A stretch of DNA of 5,331 bases from an uncultured Rickettsiales bacterium (GTDB taxonomy: Bacteria > Pseudomonadota > Alphaproteobacteria > UBA8366), in the NCBI GenBank assembly GCA_913046825.1, contig CAJWTF010000193.1:1-5331 (forward strand). The letters are read 5' to 3'. Below the pieces are notes generated by a model. The model had not been told where the DNA came from. It worked only from the letters and a program-made list of their open reading frames with translations, and made no database searches. A program made the translations under genes and the position numbers. Each line of letters starts with the position of its first letter. The first letter of the stretch is position 1. Shown here one piece after another: positions 1 to 5,331 of the stretch.

Positions 1-393
1 CCGCGGCGACTTCGCACTCGAACCAACCGATCAGAAATTTACGGCGCGTTGGGCCTTCGCCCCGCCGCTACGTTCCAAAGTCCGCTCGAGAGTCGAATTA
101 AGCGTCACAATATCGTTTAGACGGCCGAGTTCTTCCTGCAGTCTGCGCAAACGGCGGACATACTTTTTCCCTGGATTTGCAGAGCAGAGCCCTTCGAAGA
201 AATCGGTTGCGTATCGTAGGCTCTTGACCAAGAGCCCGAGGCCCTCAAGAAAATTTTTCCAGTATCCGGTTGGGACGAGAGCAAGCGGCTGGATGTTTTC
301 GACAATGCTTTGAATGAGTTTTCGGTGGGGGTGGGGGCGGACAAGGTTTATCAGCACAGGCGCGAACGCTCTTACGTCTAAATACTCGCGGCG
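1..393 (-). pseudogene. Remnant of a CHAD-domain protein, 5'-truncated and frameshifted; runs off the left edge
   Basis: CHAD domains are helical bundles that bind inorganic polyphosphate, often fused to or near CYTH triphosphatases. What I see is a 108-residue frame from GTG at 357 to TGA at 31-33. It holds the late CHAD core: LRYATDFF (residues 47-54), KKYVRRLRRLQEELGRLND (64-82), then a helix. The same frame stays open upstream of the GTG and reads RREYLDVRAFAPVL, which resembles the preceding CHAD helix, but no ATG, GTG or TTG start lies there. The aminotransferase stop at 414-416 cuts in before the N-terminal half could fit. By alignment with the usual HxLRIxxKxLRYA motif, the signature His is Glu38 and the Arg is Gly41. 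After the TGA, the -1 frame (codons from 40 leftward) reads FLIGWFECEVAA, which looks like the normal next CHAD helix. I infer a decaying gene; a sequencing error explains the frameshift but not the missing front half. Confidence 0.62.
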
Positions 394-413
394 AAGGATT
401 TTTAAAGAATACC

Positions 414-1328
414 TTAATCCGGGTAAATGACCGCCGTGCTGTAGGCCTCATCTTCATGCAGCGTCCAATACATCTCTGTCAGACGTTGCGTGACCGGCCC
501 CGGACCACCCTCGCCGATTTCGGCACCATCGACGGATTTGACCGGCACGATACCGCCCGCCGTAGAGGTGAGGAAAATTTCCTCGGCACCACGCAGTTGA
601 TCGGCGGATAGTTTTTCGAGCCGGGCTTCGATATTCAGGCTCTCTGCCAACTCGACAACCGTGCGCCGGGTGATCCCTTCCAGCACACCTTCGTCCGGCG
701 ATACCAATTGCCCACCCTCTAATGCGAAGATATTCCAGCCGCGCCCTTCCGTGACGTTACCGTCTCCATCAAGCAAGACGGCATATCGGGCTTCGCGGTC
801 ATAGGCCTCGAACATTGCGCTAACAAAATCGAGGCGACCGTAGTTCTTGATCCTTGGGTCGACGGCTTCCGGCGGAATACGGACGGTATTAGCGACAACG
901 ATATCGCAGCCTTCACGGTTTTCTTCTTCCGAAACGACCGAATAATACGGTACGGCCCAGGCCATCAATCGATTTTGGCAGGTCCGCAGATCCTTGTGAC
1001 CGCTAGTCGGCACCCCTCTCGTCGCCACAATGTTGACCATGGAGTCGCGTAATCCCGATAGCGAGGCGCATTCCATCAGGACTTCGGCAAAGCCCTCACG
1101 TCCCATGCCGAGGGTATTATACCGGCGTTCGCCGACCGAATGCTCGAAGCGGTCCAGGTGGTCATCCATACGGAAATAGCGGCCCTTATGGATATGCAAT
1201 GCGTCATAACACATATCTCCCAGCTGAAAGCCGAGATCGGTCACCGGCAACCTCATTTCAGACATCGGTACGAACTCGCCGTCGATATAACCGTACCCTG
1301 CATTACCGTATTCGGATTGGCTCGTCAT
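414..1328 (-). CDS. Class IV (fold-type IV) PLP-dependent aminotransferase, (R)-amine/D-amino acid transaminase-like
   Basis: Cytosolic transaminase of 304 residues, normal length for a family that includes branched-chain and D-amino acid aminotransferases, aminodeoxychorismate lyase and (R)-selective amine transaminases. Visible landmarks are YIDGEFVP (14-21), DLGFQLGD with YD at 41-42, FRMDDHLDRF (52-61), VATRG (101-105), Lys161 in DPRIKNYGRLDF as the PLP Schiff-base lysine, Glu194 in NVTEGRGWNIF for the pyridine nitrogen, the phosphate-binding GIT (218-220), and STAGG (255-259). The YD, FRxDDHLDR, RIPPEAVDPRIKN and DGDGNVTEG blocks resemble (R)-amine transaminases more than branched-chain enzymes, which usually carry FEG where this one has YDA. 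The amino donor is therefore not certain. The ATG at 1326-1328 is preceded by AAGGA (1335-1339 on the opposite strand) with a 6-base gap, which supports this start. The gene is divergent from the molybdenum hydroxylase operon, and no terminator is visible after its TAA. Confidence 0.9.
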   Translation of the reverse strand: MTSQSEYGNAGYGYIDGEFVPMSEMRLPVTDLGFQLGDMCYDALHIHKGRYFRMDDHLDRFEHSVGERRYNTLGMGREGFAEVLMECASLSGLRDSMVNIVATRGVPTSGHKDLRTCQNRLMAWAVPYYSVVSEEENREGCDIVVANTVRIPPEAVDPRIKNYGRLDFVSAMFEAYDREARYAVLLDGDGNVTEGRGWNIFALEGGQLVSPDEGVLEGITRRTVVELAESLNIEARLEKLSADQLRGAEEIFLTSTAGGIVPVKSVDGAEIGEGGPGPVTQRLTEMYWTLHEDEAYSTAVIYPD

Positions 1329-1334
1329 GACGCT

Positions 1335-1339
1335 TCCTT
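1335..1339 (-). promoter_or_regulatory. Ribosome binding site of the aminotransferase
   Basis: AAGGA on the minus strand, 6 bases before the ATG at 1328. The spacing is good and fixes this start over later in-frame Met codons. Confidence 0.75.
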
Positions 1340-1352
1340 AAGTCTTGTTGAA

Positions 1353-1366
1353 ATAATCGAAATTAT
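1353..1366. repeat. Short inverted repeat ATAAT-CGAA-ATTAT
   Basis: Five-base arms around a four-base loop, lying in the leader between the proposed aminotransferase start of transcription and its ribosome binding site. It could be a weak operator half-site pair, but an AT-rich repeat this short is often chance. Confidence 0.25.
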
Positions 1367-1401
1367 CGGCTCGCAATCCATGCGCTTAAGCACTAAGTCT
1401 A

Positions 1402-1429
1402 ATTGTAGCCTTCCCTCGCCCACCGTAAA
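1402..1429 (-). promoter_or_regulatory. Candidate sigma70-type promoter of the aminotransferase
   Basis: On the minus strand TTTACG (1424-1429) serves as a -35 with four of six consensus bases, and TACAAT (1402-1407) as a -10 with five of six. The spacer is 16 bases. Transcription would start near 1395 and leave a leader of about 65 bases. This is a consensus match by eye only. Confidence 0.35.
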
Positions 1430-1433
1430 CGGT
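1422..1433. promoter_or_regulatory. Palindrome ACCGT-AA-ACGGT, candidate operator
   Basis: Five-base arms with a two-base centre. It covers the proposed -35 of the aminotransferase promoter, where a bound repressor would block polymerase. The protein that might bind is not in the window. Moderate length makes chance occurrence possible. Confidence 0.35.
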
Positions 1434-1500
1434 TGGTGTGGGTATTTAAATGTATATCGCGACTTGAGCAGGAGCGTTCCTTTGGGCATTCTCCTAATTC

Positions 1501-1510
1501 GTTCGCGAAC
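1501..1510. promoter_or_regulatory. Perfect palindrome GTTCGCGAAC, candidate operator
   Basis: A gapless ten-base palindrome 55 bases before the first gene of the hydroxylase operon. Its position suits an operator or activator site for the rightward promoter. No regulator gene is present to link it to a known family. Confidence 0.35.
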
Positions 1511-1548
1511 AGCGACAACAAACGACGAACTAGAAACACTCTAAAGAA

Positions 1549-1553
1549 AAGGA
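1549..1553 (+). promoter_or_regulatory. Ribosome binding site of the FAD-subunit gene
   Basis: AAGGA inside a purine run, 12 bases before ATG 1566. That is rather long, and it would be 21 bases from the in-frame ATG at 1575, so it favours 1566. GGAGG at 1568-1572 is too close to ATG 1575 to serve it well. Confidence 0.55.
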
Positions 1554-1565
1554 ACGGGTATACCG

Positions 1566-2432
1566 ATGGAGGGCATGCGTTTTGAAGCCCCGGATTCAGT
1601 CGATGCGGCAGTTGCGCTTTTAGCAGCTGCTACCGGCGAAGCCCGGGTACTCGCGGGGGGTACCGATCTCTTGGTCCAGCTCCGCGCCAATATGATTGAG
1701 CCTGAGCTCATTGTAGACATTAAACGAATTGCGGAAACCCGCGCCATCATCGAAGAAGATGGTGGATACCGTGTTGGTGCCGCTGTTCCGGGTGCCGAGT
1801 TGAAAGAACATCCGTCGTTCTCTAAAACTTGGCCAGGCGTCGTGTATGCGGTCGACCTGATCGGATCGACACAGATCCAAGGTCGTTGCACGATGGCAGG
1901 AAATCTGTGCAACGCCTCTCCAGCCGGAGATAGTGTTCCAGCGATGGTTGCCGCCGGTGTGATTGCGCGCATCGCAGGCCCAAACGGAACGCGCGATGTT
2001 CCAGCCGAAGAAGTTCCCATGGGTCCCGGCAAAACTTCGCTTGCGAAGGGCGAGTTCATTGTCTCGCTTTTTTTCCCGAAAAAAGCCGCAAATACAGGCG
2101 AAGCCTATCTCCGGTTCATTCCACGGACAGAGATGGACATCGCCGTTGTCGGCTCCGGCGTCTGCTTGACGCTCGACGATAGCGGTACCTGCACCGCCGC
2201 CAGGGTCATCCTGGGTGCGGTCGGTCCGAGGATCATCAACTGCACGGCAGCAGCCGACGCCTTGATTGGAACAAAGGTAGATGATGCGGCCCTCGAAGCT
2301 GCGGGTGCGGCGGCAAGTGCCGCGGCAACGCCGATCAGTGACAAGCGTGGCACCATCGAGTACCGCAAAAAAGTCGCGGGAGTACTGACCCGCCGGGCGG
2401 CGACAACCGCTCTCGAACGCGCGAAAGGTTAA
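1566..2432 (+). CDS. FAD-binding subunit of a molybdenum hydroxylase (CoxM/XdhB-type, xanthine dehydrogenase family subunit M)
   Basis: The medium subunit carries FAD and passes electrons from the iron-sulfur subunit to the final acceptor. At 288 residues it is of usual length. The family's two FAD loops are visible: AGGTDLL (30-36) and TMAGNLCNASPAGDSVPA (109-126). The latter is a variant of the common T(I/L)GGN...SPAxDxxPAL; its first Gly is Ala111. The C-terminal domain ends with GTIEYRKKVAGVLTRRA (262-278), the typical closing block. The start at 1566 is chosen from the upstream AAGGA; ATG 1575 (MRFEAP) is a reasonable alternative because many homologues begin close to that residue. It is the first gene of the operon and ends 3 bases before the next. 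A hairpin of T7 and A6 runs lies inside the coding sequence at 2066-2086. Confidence 0.93.
   Translation: MEGMRFEAPDSVDAAVALLAAATGEARVLAGGTDLLVQLRANMIEPELIVDIKRIAETRAIIEEDGGYRVGAAVPGAELKEHPSFSKTWPGVVYAVDLIGSTQIQGRCTMAGNLCNASPAGDSVPAMVAAGVIARIAGPNGTRDVPAEEVPMGPGKTSLAKGEFIVSLFFPKKAANTGEAYLRFIPRTEMDIAVVGSGVCLTLDDSGTCTAARVILGAVGPRIINCTAAADALIGTKVDDAALEAAGAAASAAATPISDKRGTIEYRKKVAGVLTRRAATTALERAKG
2066..2086. repeat. Intragenic inverted repeat with T and A homopolymer arms
   Basis: GCTTTTTT and AAAAAAGC form eight-base arms around a five-base loop inside the FAD-subunit gene, coding for residues 167-174 (SLFFPKKA). The frame is intact across it. It is not placed to act as a terminator, as no U-tract follows the second arm. 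Confidence 0.5.
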
Positions 2433-2435
2433 CTT

Positions 2436-2912
2436 ATGTCAAAGATACACGTAACCACCACCGTTAACGGTGACGACACTGAGTTTCTCTGCGAGCCGGA
2501 GGAGACGTTGCTCGATATCCTTCGCGAAACCCTGCATCTGACAGGCAGCAAGGAAGGCTGTGGTTCCGGCGATTGCGGCGCGTGCAGCGTCATGGTCGAC
2601 GATCGTCTGGTCTGCGCCTGCCTCGTGCTCGGCGCGGAAATGCAAGATCGCAATGTCGAGACGATCGAGAATATGGCCGAAGGTGACCACCTGCATCCGC
2701 TGCAACAGAAATTCCTGGAGCACGCCGCCCTGCAATGCGGCATTTGCACTCCTGGATTTCTTGTTGCTTCAAAGGCGTTGCTGGATAAGAACCCTGATCC
2801 GACCGAGACAGAGATTCGGTATTGGCTCGCGGGTAACCTTTGCCGCTGCACCGGCTACGACAAAATCGTTCGGGCCGTCCAAGACGCGGCCTCGGAGATG
2901 AGAGGAGCATAA
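2436..2912 (+). CDS. 2Fe-2S subunit of a molybdenum hydroxylase (CoxS/XdhC-small type)
   Basis: The small subunit holds two [2Fe-2S] clusters that move electrons from molybdenum to FAD. Its 158 residues match the family. The N-terminal plant-type ferredoxin domain carries Cys42, Cys47, Cys50 and Cys62 in the exact C-x4-C-x2-C-x11-C spacing. The C-terminal helical domain carries Cys101, Cys104, Cys136 and Cys138 in the exact CxxC-x31-CxC spacing (QCGICTPG, then LCRCTGY). All eight ligands are present, so both clusters should form. The start has GAAAGG at 2423-2428, seven bases upstream. No Tat or Sec signal is visible, which places the complex in the cytoplasm, unlike the periplasmic aldehyde oxidoreductases whose small subunit carries a Tat signal. 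The stop lies 1 base before the large-subunit start, implying translational coupling. Confidence 0.96.
   Translation: MSKIHVTTTVNGDDTEFLCEPEETLLDILRETLHLTGSKEGCGSGDCGACSVMVDDRLVCACLVLGAEMQDRNVETIENMAEGDHLHPLQQKFLEHAALQCGICTPGFLVASKALLDKNPDPTETEIRYWLAGNLCRCTGYDKIVRAVQDAASEMRGA
2903..2907 (+). promoter_or_regulatory. Ribosome binding site of the large-subunit gene
   Basis: AGGAG at the very end of the small-subunit gene, 6 bases before ATG 2914. It is strong and well spaced, and it fixes the start of the large subunit. Confidence 0.75.
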
Positions 2913-2913
2913 T

Positions 2914-5199
2914 ATGCCCGATGACGTTCGCACGACCGATCTAAAATTGGTCGGCAGCAGTCCGGTTCGCCCGGACGGTGTCGACAAGGTGACTGGACGG
3001 GCAAAATTCGGCGCGGATTTCAACATGCCGAACCAATTGGTCGGCCAAGTTCTCCGTAGTCCGCATGCCCATGCGATCATCAAGTCGATCGACACTTCGA
3101 AGGCGGAAGCCCTGAAAGGCGTCAAGGCAGTGGTATGCCGCGACGACTTTGAGGACATGCCGTCGGAACTGGCCCCGGCCGGTGAGATGATGATCAATTA
3201 CAAGGACATGACCCGCAACGTCATGGCGCGGGAAAAATCCTTGTATGACGGACATCCGGTAGCCGCTGTCGCGGCGACCAGTTCCGCCGTTGCGCGGCAA
3301 GCGCTGAAGCTGATCAAAGTCGAATATGAAGTGTTGCCTCATGTCATCGATCCGGTCGCCGCTATGGCCGACGATGCGCCGGTTCTTCACAACGACATGA
3401 TCACGGAAGGCGTCGATCCGGCGCCGACCAAAGCGTCGAACGTGGCCAAGCGGGTCGAGTTCGGCTGCGGCGATGTTGAAGCCGGTTTCGCGAGCGCCGA
3501 TATCATCATCGAACGCGAGTTCGACACCAGTGCGGTTCACCAAGGCTATATCGAACCGCATGCCTGCGTTGCAAACTACTCCGAAGACGGCACTGCCGAT
3601 CTTTGGTGCACAACCCAAGGACATTTCGTCGTCCGCGGACACTGCGCCAAGCTGATCGGCATGGACGTCTCTAAATTGCGTGTCACCTCTTCGGAGATCG
3701 GCGGCGGTTTCGGCGGTAAAACCGTAGTCTATCTCGAGCCGTTGGCGTTGTTGCTTTCGAAAAAATGCCATCATCCGGTCAAGATGATCATGGACCGCGA
3801 CGATGTCATGCGGGCGACGGGTCCAACCTCGGGTGCCAATGTCTGGGTCAAGATGGGCGTCAAGAACGACGGCACCCTCGTGGCGGGCGAAGCCATCCTG
3901 AAATATCAGGCGGGCGCTTTCGCGGGCTCTCCCGTACAGCCGGGGTGCATGTGCGCCTTCGCGCCATACGACATGGAGAACGTCAAAGTCGTCGGTTTCG
4001 ACATTGTCACCAACCGCCCGAAGGTCGCAGCCTATCGCGCACCGGGGGCACCGATCTCAGAGTATGCGGTCGAATGCGTGGTCGACGAGATCGCCCAAAA
4101 GCTGAATATGGATCCAGTCGAACTTCGCCAAAAGAACGAGGCGAAGGAAGGCACCCGTGCAGCTTATGGCCCCAAATTTGGCGCGATTGGCTACCCGCAG
4201 ATCCTCGAGGAAGCCAAGGCTCATGAGCACTACAACACCCCGCTCGGCCCCAATCAGGGACGTGGCGTGGCATCAGGCTTCTGGTTCAACATCGGCGGTG
4301 AGTCCTGTGCGGCCTTGCAGCTGAATGTCGATGGCACACTCAACTTGATGATCGGTACGCCCGATATCGGCGGCTCACGCGCTTCCATGGCCTTGATGGC
4401 CGCGGAGACGCTTGGCGTCGAATACGAGGACGTTCGACCGATCATCGGCGACACAAGTTCGCTGGGCTATACGTTCCTCACGGGCGGTAGCCGGGCGACC
4501 TTCTCGAGTGGTATGGCCGTGGTCCAGGCATCCGAAGACATCATCCGACAGGCCTGTGCCCGCGCGGCAAAAGTTTGGGAGATCGATGAGGAAGCCGTGA
4601 CCTGGGAAGCCGGTTTCATCAAGCCGTCCGGCCCGAACGCCGGCGACTTCGAACCGATGACCCTAGCCGACATCGCCAAGCACGCCAACAAGACCGGCGG
4701 ACCGATCGCGGGCCATGCGCAAATCAACGCGCAAGGAGCCGCACCGAGCTTCGGCATGCATATGGTCGACGTTGAAGTGGACCCGGAGACCGGCAAGGTC
4801 GACGTCCTGCGCTATACGGTTCTGCAGGATGCCGGCAAGGCCATCCACCGGGCGTATGTCGAGGGACAATTCCAAGGTGGTGCCGCACAAGGCATCGGCT
4901 GGGCCCTCAACGAAGAGTACATCTACAACGACAAAGGCCAGATGGAGAATACGGGTTTCCTCGACTACAGAATCCCTGTCTGCTCCGATCTACCGATGAT
5001 CAGCACGGTGATCGTTGAAGAACCGAACCCGCGCCACCCCTTCGGTGTGCGTGGAATCGGCGAAACACCGATCATTCCGCCAATGGCGGCGGTCGCCAAC
5101 GCAGTCAGCCGCGCCACCGGCGTCCGGTTTGCGGAATTGCCAATGTCGCCGCCGAAGATTATGGCGAGATTGGACGAAATGAAGAAGGCGGCCGAATAA
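2914..5199 (+). CDS. Molybdopterin-binding catalytic subunit of a molybdenum hydroxylase (CoxL/XdhA-type)
   Basis: Catalytic subunit of 761 residues, usual for the stand-alone large subunit. The N-terminal a/b-hammerhead domain spans roughly residues 10-150 (DKVTGRAKFGAD, LRSPHAHA at 47-54), followed by the two Mo-cofactor domains. Visible sites are QGYIEPH (210-216), TQGH with Gln235, EIGGGFGGKT (261-270), the active-site loop AYRAPGAP (373-380), GGSRATFSSG (524-533), AAQGIGWAL (657-665) and GVRGIGE (711-717), whose Glu717 should be the base that activates the Mo-bound water. The loop lacks the Cys of form I CO dehydrogenase (AYxCSFR) and is xanthine dehydrogenase or aryl-CoA reductase-like, so a CO dehydrogenase call would be wrong. 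Where homologues usually read D(I/V)GQG this one has DIGGSR (484-489), so the Gln expected near the pterin cofactor is missing there. The substrate is not deducible. It is the last gene of the operon, followed by a terminator. Confidence 0.95.
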   Translation: MPDDVRTTDLKLVGSSPVRPDGVDKVTGRAKFGADFNMPNQLVGQVLRSPHAHAIIKSIDTSKAEALKGVKAVVCRDDFEDMPSELAPAGEMMINYKDMTRNVMAREKSLYDGHPVAAVAATSSAVARQALKLIKVEYEVLPHVIDPVAAMADDAPVLHNDMITEGVDPAPTKASNVAKRVEFGCGDVEAGFASADIIIEREFDTSAVHQGYIEPHACVANYSEDGTADLWCTTQGHFVVRGHCAKLIGMDVSKLRVTSSEIGGGFGGKTVVYLEPLALLLSKKCHHPVKMIMDRDDVMRATGPTSGANVWVKMGVKNDGTLVAGEAILKYQAGAFAGSPVQPGCMCAFAPYDMENVKVVGFDIVTNRPKVAAYRAPGAPISEYAVECVVDEIAQKLNMDPVELRQKNEAKEGTRAAYGPKFGAIGYPQILEEAKAHEHYNTPLGPNQGRGVASGFWFNIGGESCAALQLNVDGTLNLMIGTPDIGGSRASMALMAAETLGVEYEDVRPIIGDTSSLGYTFLTGGSRATFSSGMAVVQASEDIIRQACARAAKVWEIDEEAVTWEAGFIKPSGPNAGDFEPMTLADIAKHANKTGGPIAGHAQINAQGAAPSFGMHMVDVEVDPETGKVDVLRYTVLQDAGKAIHRAYVEGQFQGGAAQGIGWALNEEYIYNDKGQMENTGFLDYRIPVCSDLPMISTVIVEEPNPRHPFGVRGIGETPIIPPMAAVANAVSRATGVRFAELPMSPPKIMARLDEMKKAAE

Positions 5200-5225
5200 G
5201 CGACCCTCCTCTTTCAAGACTTCAG

Positions 5226-5260
5226 AAAAGCCCTCGCCCAACCGGGCGGGGGTTTTTCTT
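5226..5260 (+). terminator. Rho-independent terminator of the hydroxylase operon
   Basis: CCCTCGCCC (5231-5239) pairs with GGGCGGGGG (5244-5252) over nine base pairs, one of them T-G wobble, around an AACC loop. The upstream A run (5226-5229) can extend the stem against the following T run (5253-5257). It starts 27 bases after the large-subunit stop. The A run also gives a short T tract on the other strand, so weak bidirectional action is possible. Confidence 0.9.
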
Positions 5261-5331
5261 ATGCATTTGCTTGCGGTGAAAGAACTCATACTACACCCGC
5301 CGAAGAATGAACTCACCCGCGCCTCTCCCCC
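5261..5331. other. Right-edge sequence with no supportable gene
   Basis: An ATG at 5261 opens a frame that stays open to the window edge, and another ATG lies at 5309, but neither has a ribosome binding site and too few codons are visible to judge. I see no promoter or repeat here. Confidence 0.4.

Larger units (their letters stand above)
1329..1565. promoter_or_regulatory. Divergent intergenic control region
   Basis: These 237 bases separate the minus-strand aminotransferase from the plus-strand hydroxylase operon, so both promoters should lie here. The stretch is visibly richer in A and T than the flanking genes and contains no convincing gene; a plus-strand frame that ends at 1544 merely reads antisense through the aminotransferase. 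It holds a candidate leftward promoter (1402-1429), palindromes at 1353-1366, 1422-1433 and 1501-1510, and the ribosome binding site at 1549-1553. For the rightward promoter I found only TTGAGC at 1464-1469 with a poor -10 about 17 bases later, so I do not place it. Confidence 0.7.

Noticed and set aside
1464..1492. TTGAGC as -35 with CATTCT as -10 for the rightward operon
   Set aside because: The -35 is fair but the -10 matches only three of six consensus positions; not enough to annotate.
1140..1544. Plus-strand reading frame of 134 codons entering the intergenic region
   Set aside because: Most of it is antisense to the well-supported aminotransferase, it has no recognisable domain, and the intergenic part looks like regulatory sequence.
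1541..2059. Minus-strand frame of 172 codons opposite the FAD-subunit gene
   Set aside because: Low-complexity Ser/Pro/Ala composition and antisense to a clear gene.
2941..3774. Long minus-strand frame of 277 codons opposite the large-subunit gene
   Set aside because: It lies wholly inside a gene with full motif support, is Arg/Asp-rich as expected for an antisense shadow of GC-rich coding DNA, and has no recognisable domain.
2914..5199. Carbon monoxide dehydrogenase large subunit (coxL)
   Set aside because: The loop lacks the AYxCSFR signature with its catalytic Cys, so the specific name is not justified despite overall homology.
5261..5331. Frame from ATG 5261 open to the right edge, and ATG 5309
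   Set aside because: No ribosome binding site; the first ATG follows the terminator T tract directly; fewer than 25 codons visible.

Overview
The window looks like a chromosomal segment of a moderately GC-rich proteobacterium. An alphaproteobacterium is my best guess, from codon choice, from the style of the molybdenum hydroxylase operon and from its pairing with a class IV aminotransferase. No rRNA, tRNA or phylogenetic marker is present, so this is inference only. I see no mobile element, CRISPR array or RNA gene.

Layout, left to right. (1) About 1-393, minus strand: a decayed remnant of a CHAD-domain protein. Its front half is missing, it has lost the signature His and Arg, and its tail is in a different frame. 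(2) 414-1328, minus strand: a complete fold-type IV PLP aminotransferase of 304 residues that most resembles the (R)-amine transaminase / D-amino acid aminotransferase branch. (3) 1329-1565: a 237-base divergent intergenic region with a plausible sigma70-type promoter for the aminotransferase, two palindromes that could be operators, and the ribosome binding site of the rightward operon. (4) 1566-5199, plus strand: a tight three-gene operon for a xanthine dehydrogenase/CO dehydrogenase-family molybdenum hydroxylase, in the order FAD subunit (CoxM type), 2Fe-2S subunit (CoxS type), molybdopterin subunit (CoxL type). The gaps are 3 and 1 bases. (5) 5200-5331: a strong rho-independent terminator, then about 70 bases with no supportable gene.

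How the genes work together: the three plus-strand products should form an (LMS)2-type hydroxylase. The substrate is oxidised at a Mo-molybdopterin centre in the large subunit, electrons pass through two [2Fe-2S] clusters in the small subunit, and they leave through FAD in the medium subunit. All the expected cofactor-binding cysteines and the catalytic Glu are present. The active-site loop reads AYRAPGAP, which argues against a form I (aerobic, CO-oxidising) CO dehydrogenase. The real substrate cannot be read from sequence; an N-heterocycle, purine, aldehyde or aryl-CoA are all possible. No XdhC/CoxF/MocA-type maturation gene lies in the window. The divergent aminotransferase may share regulation or a pathway with the hydroxylase, but that is only suggested by position.

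Nothing here is clearly a new system. The items most worth a second look are the GGSR variant where this family usually has GQG in the large subunit, the palindrome over the aminotransferase promoter, and the CHAD remnant with its slippery heptamer next to a stop.
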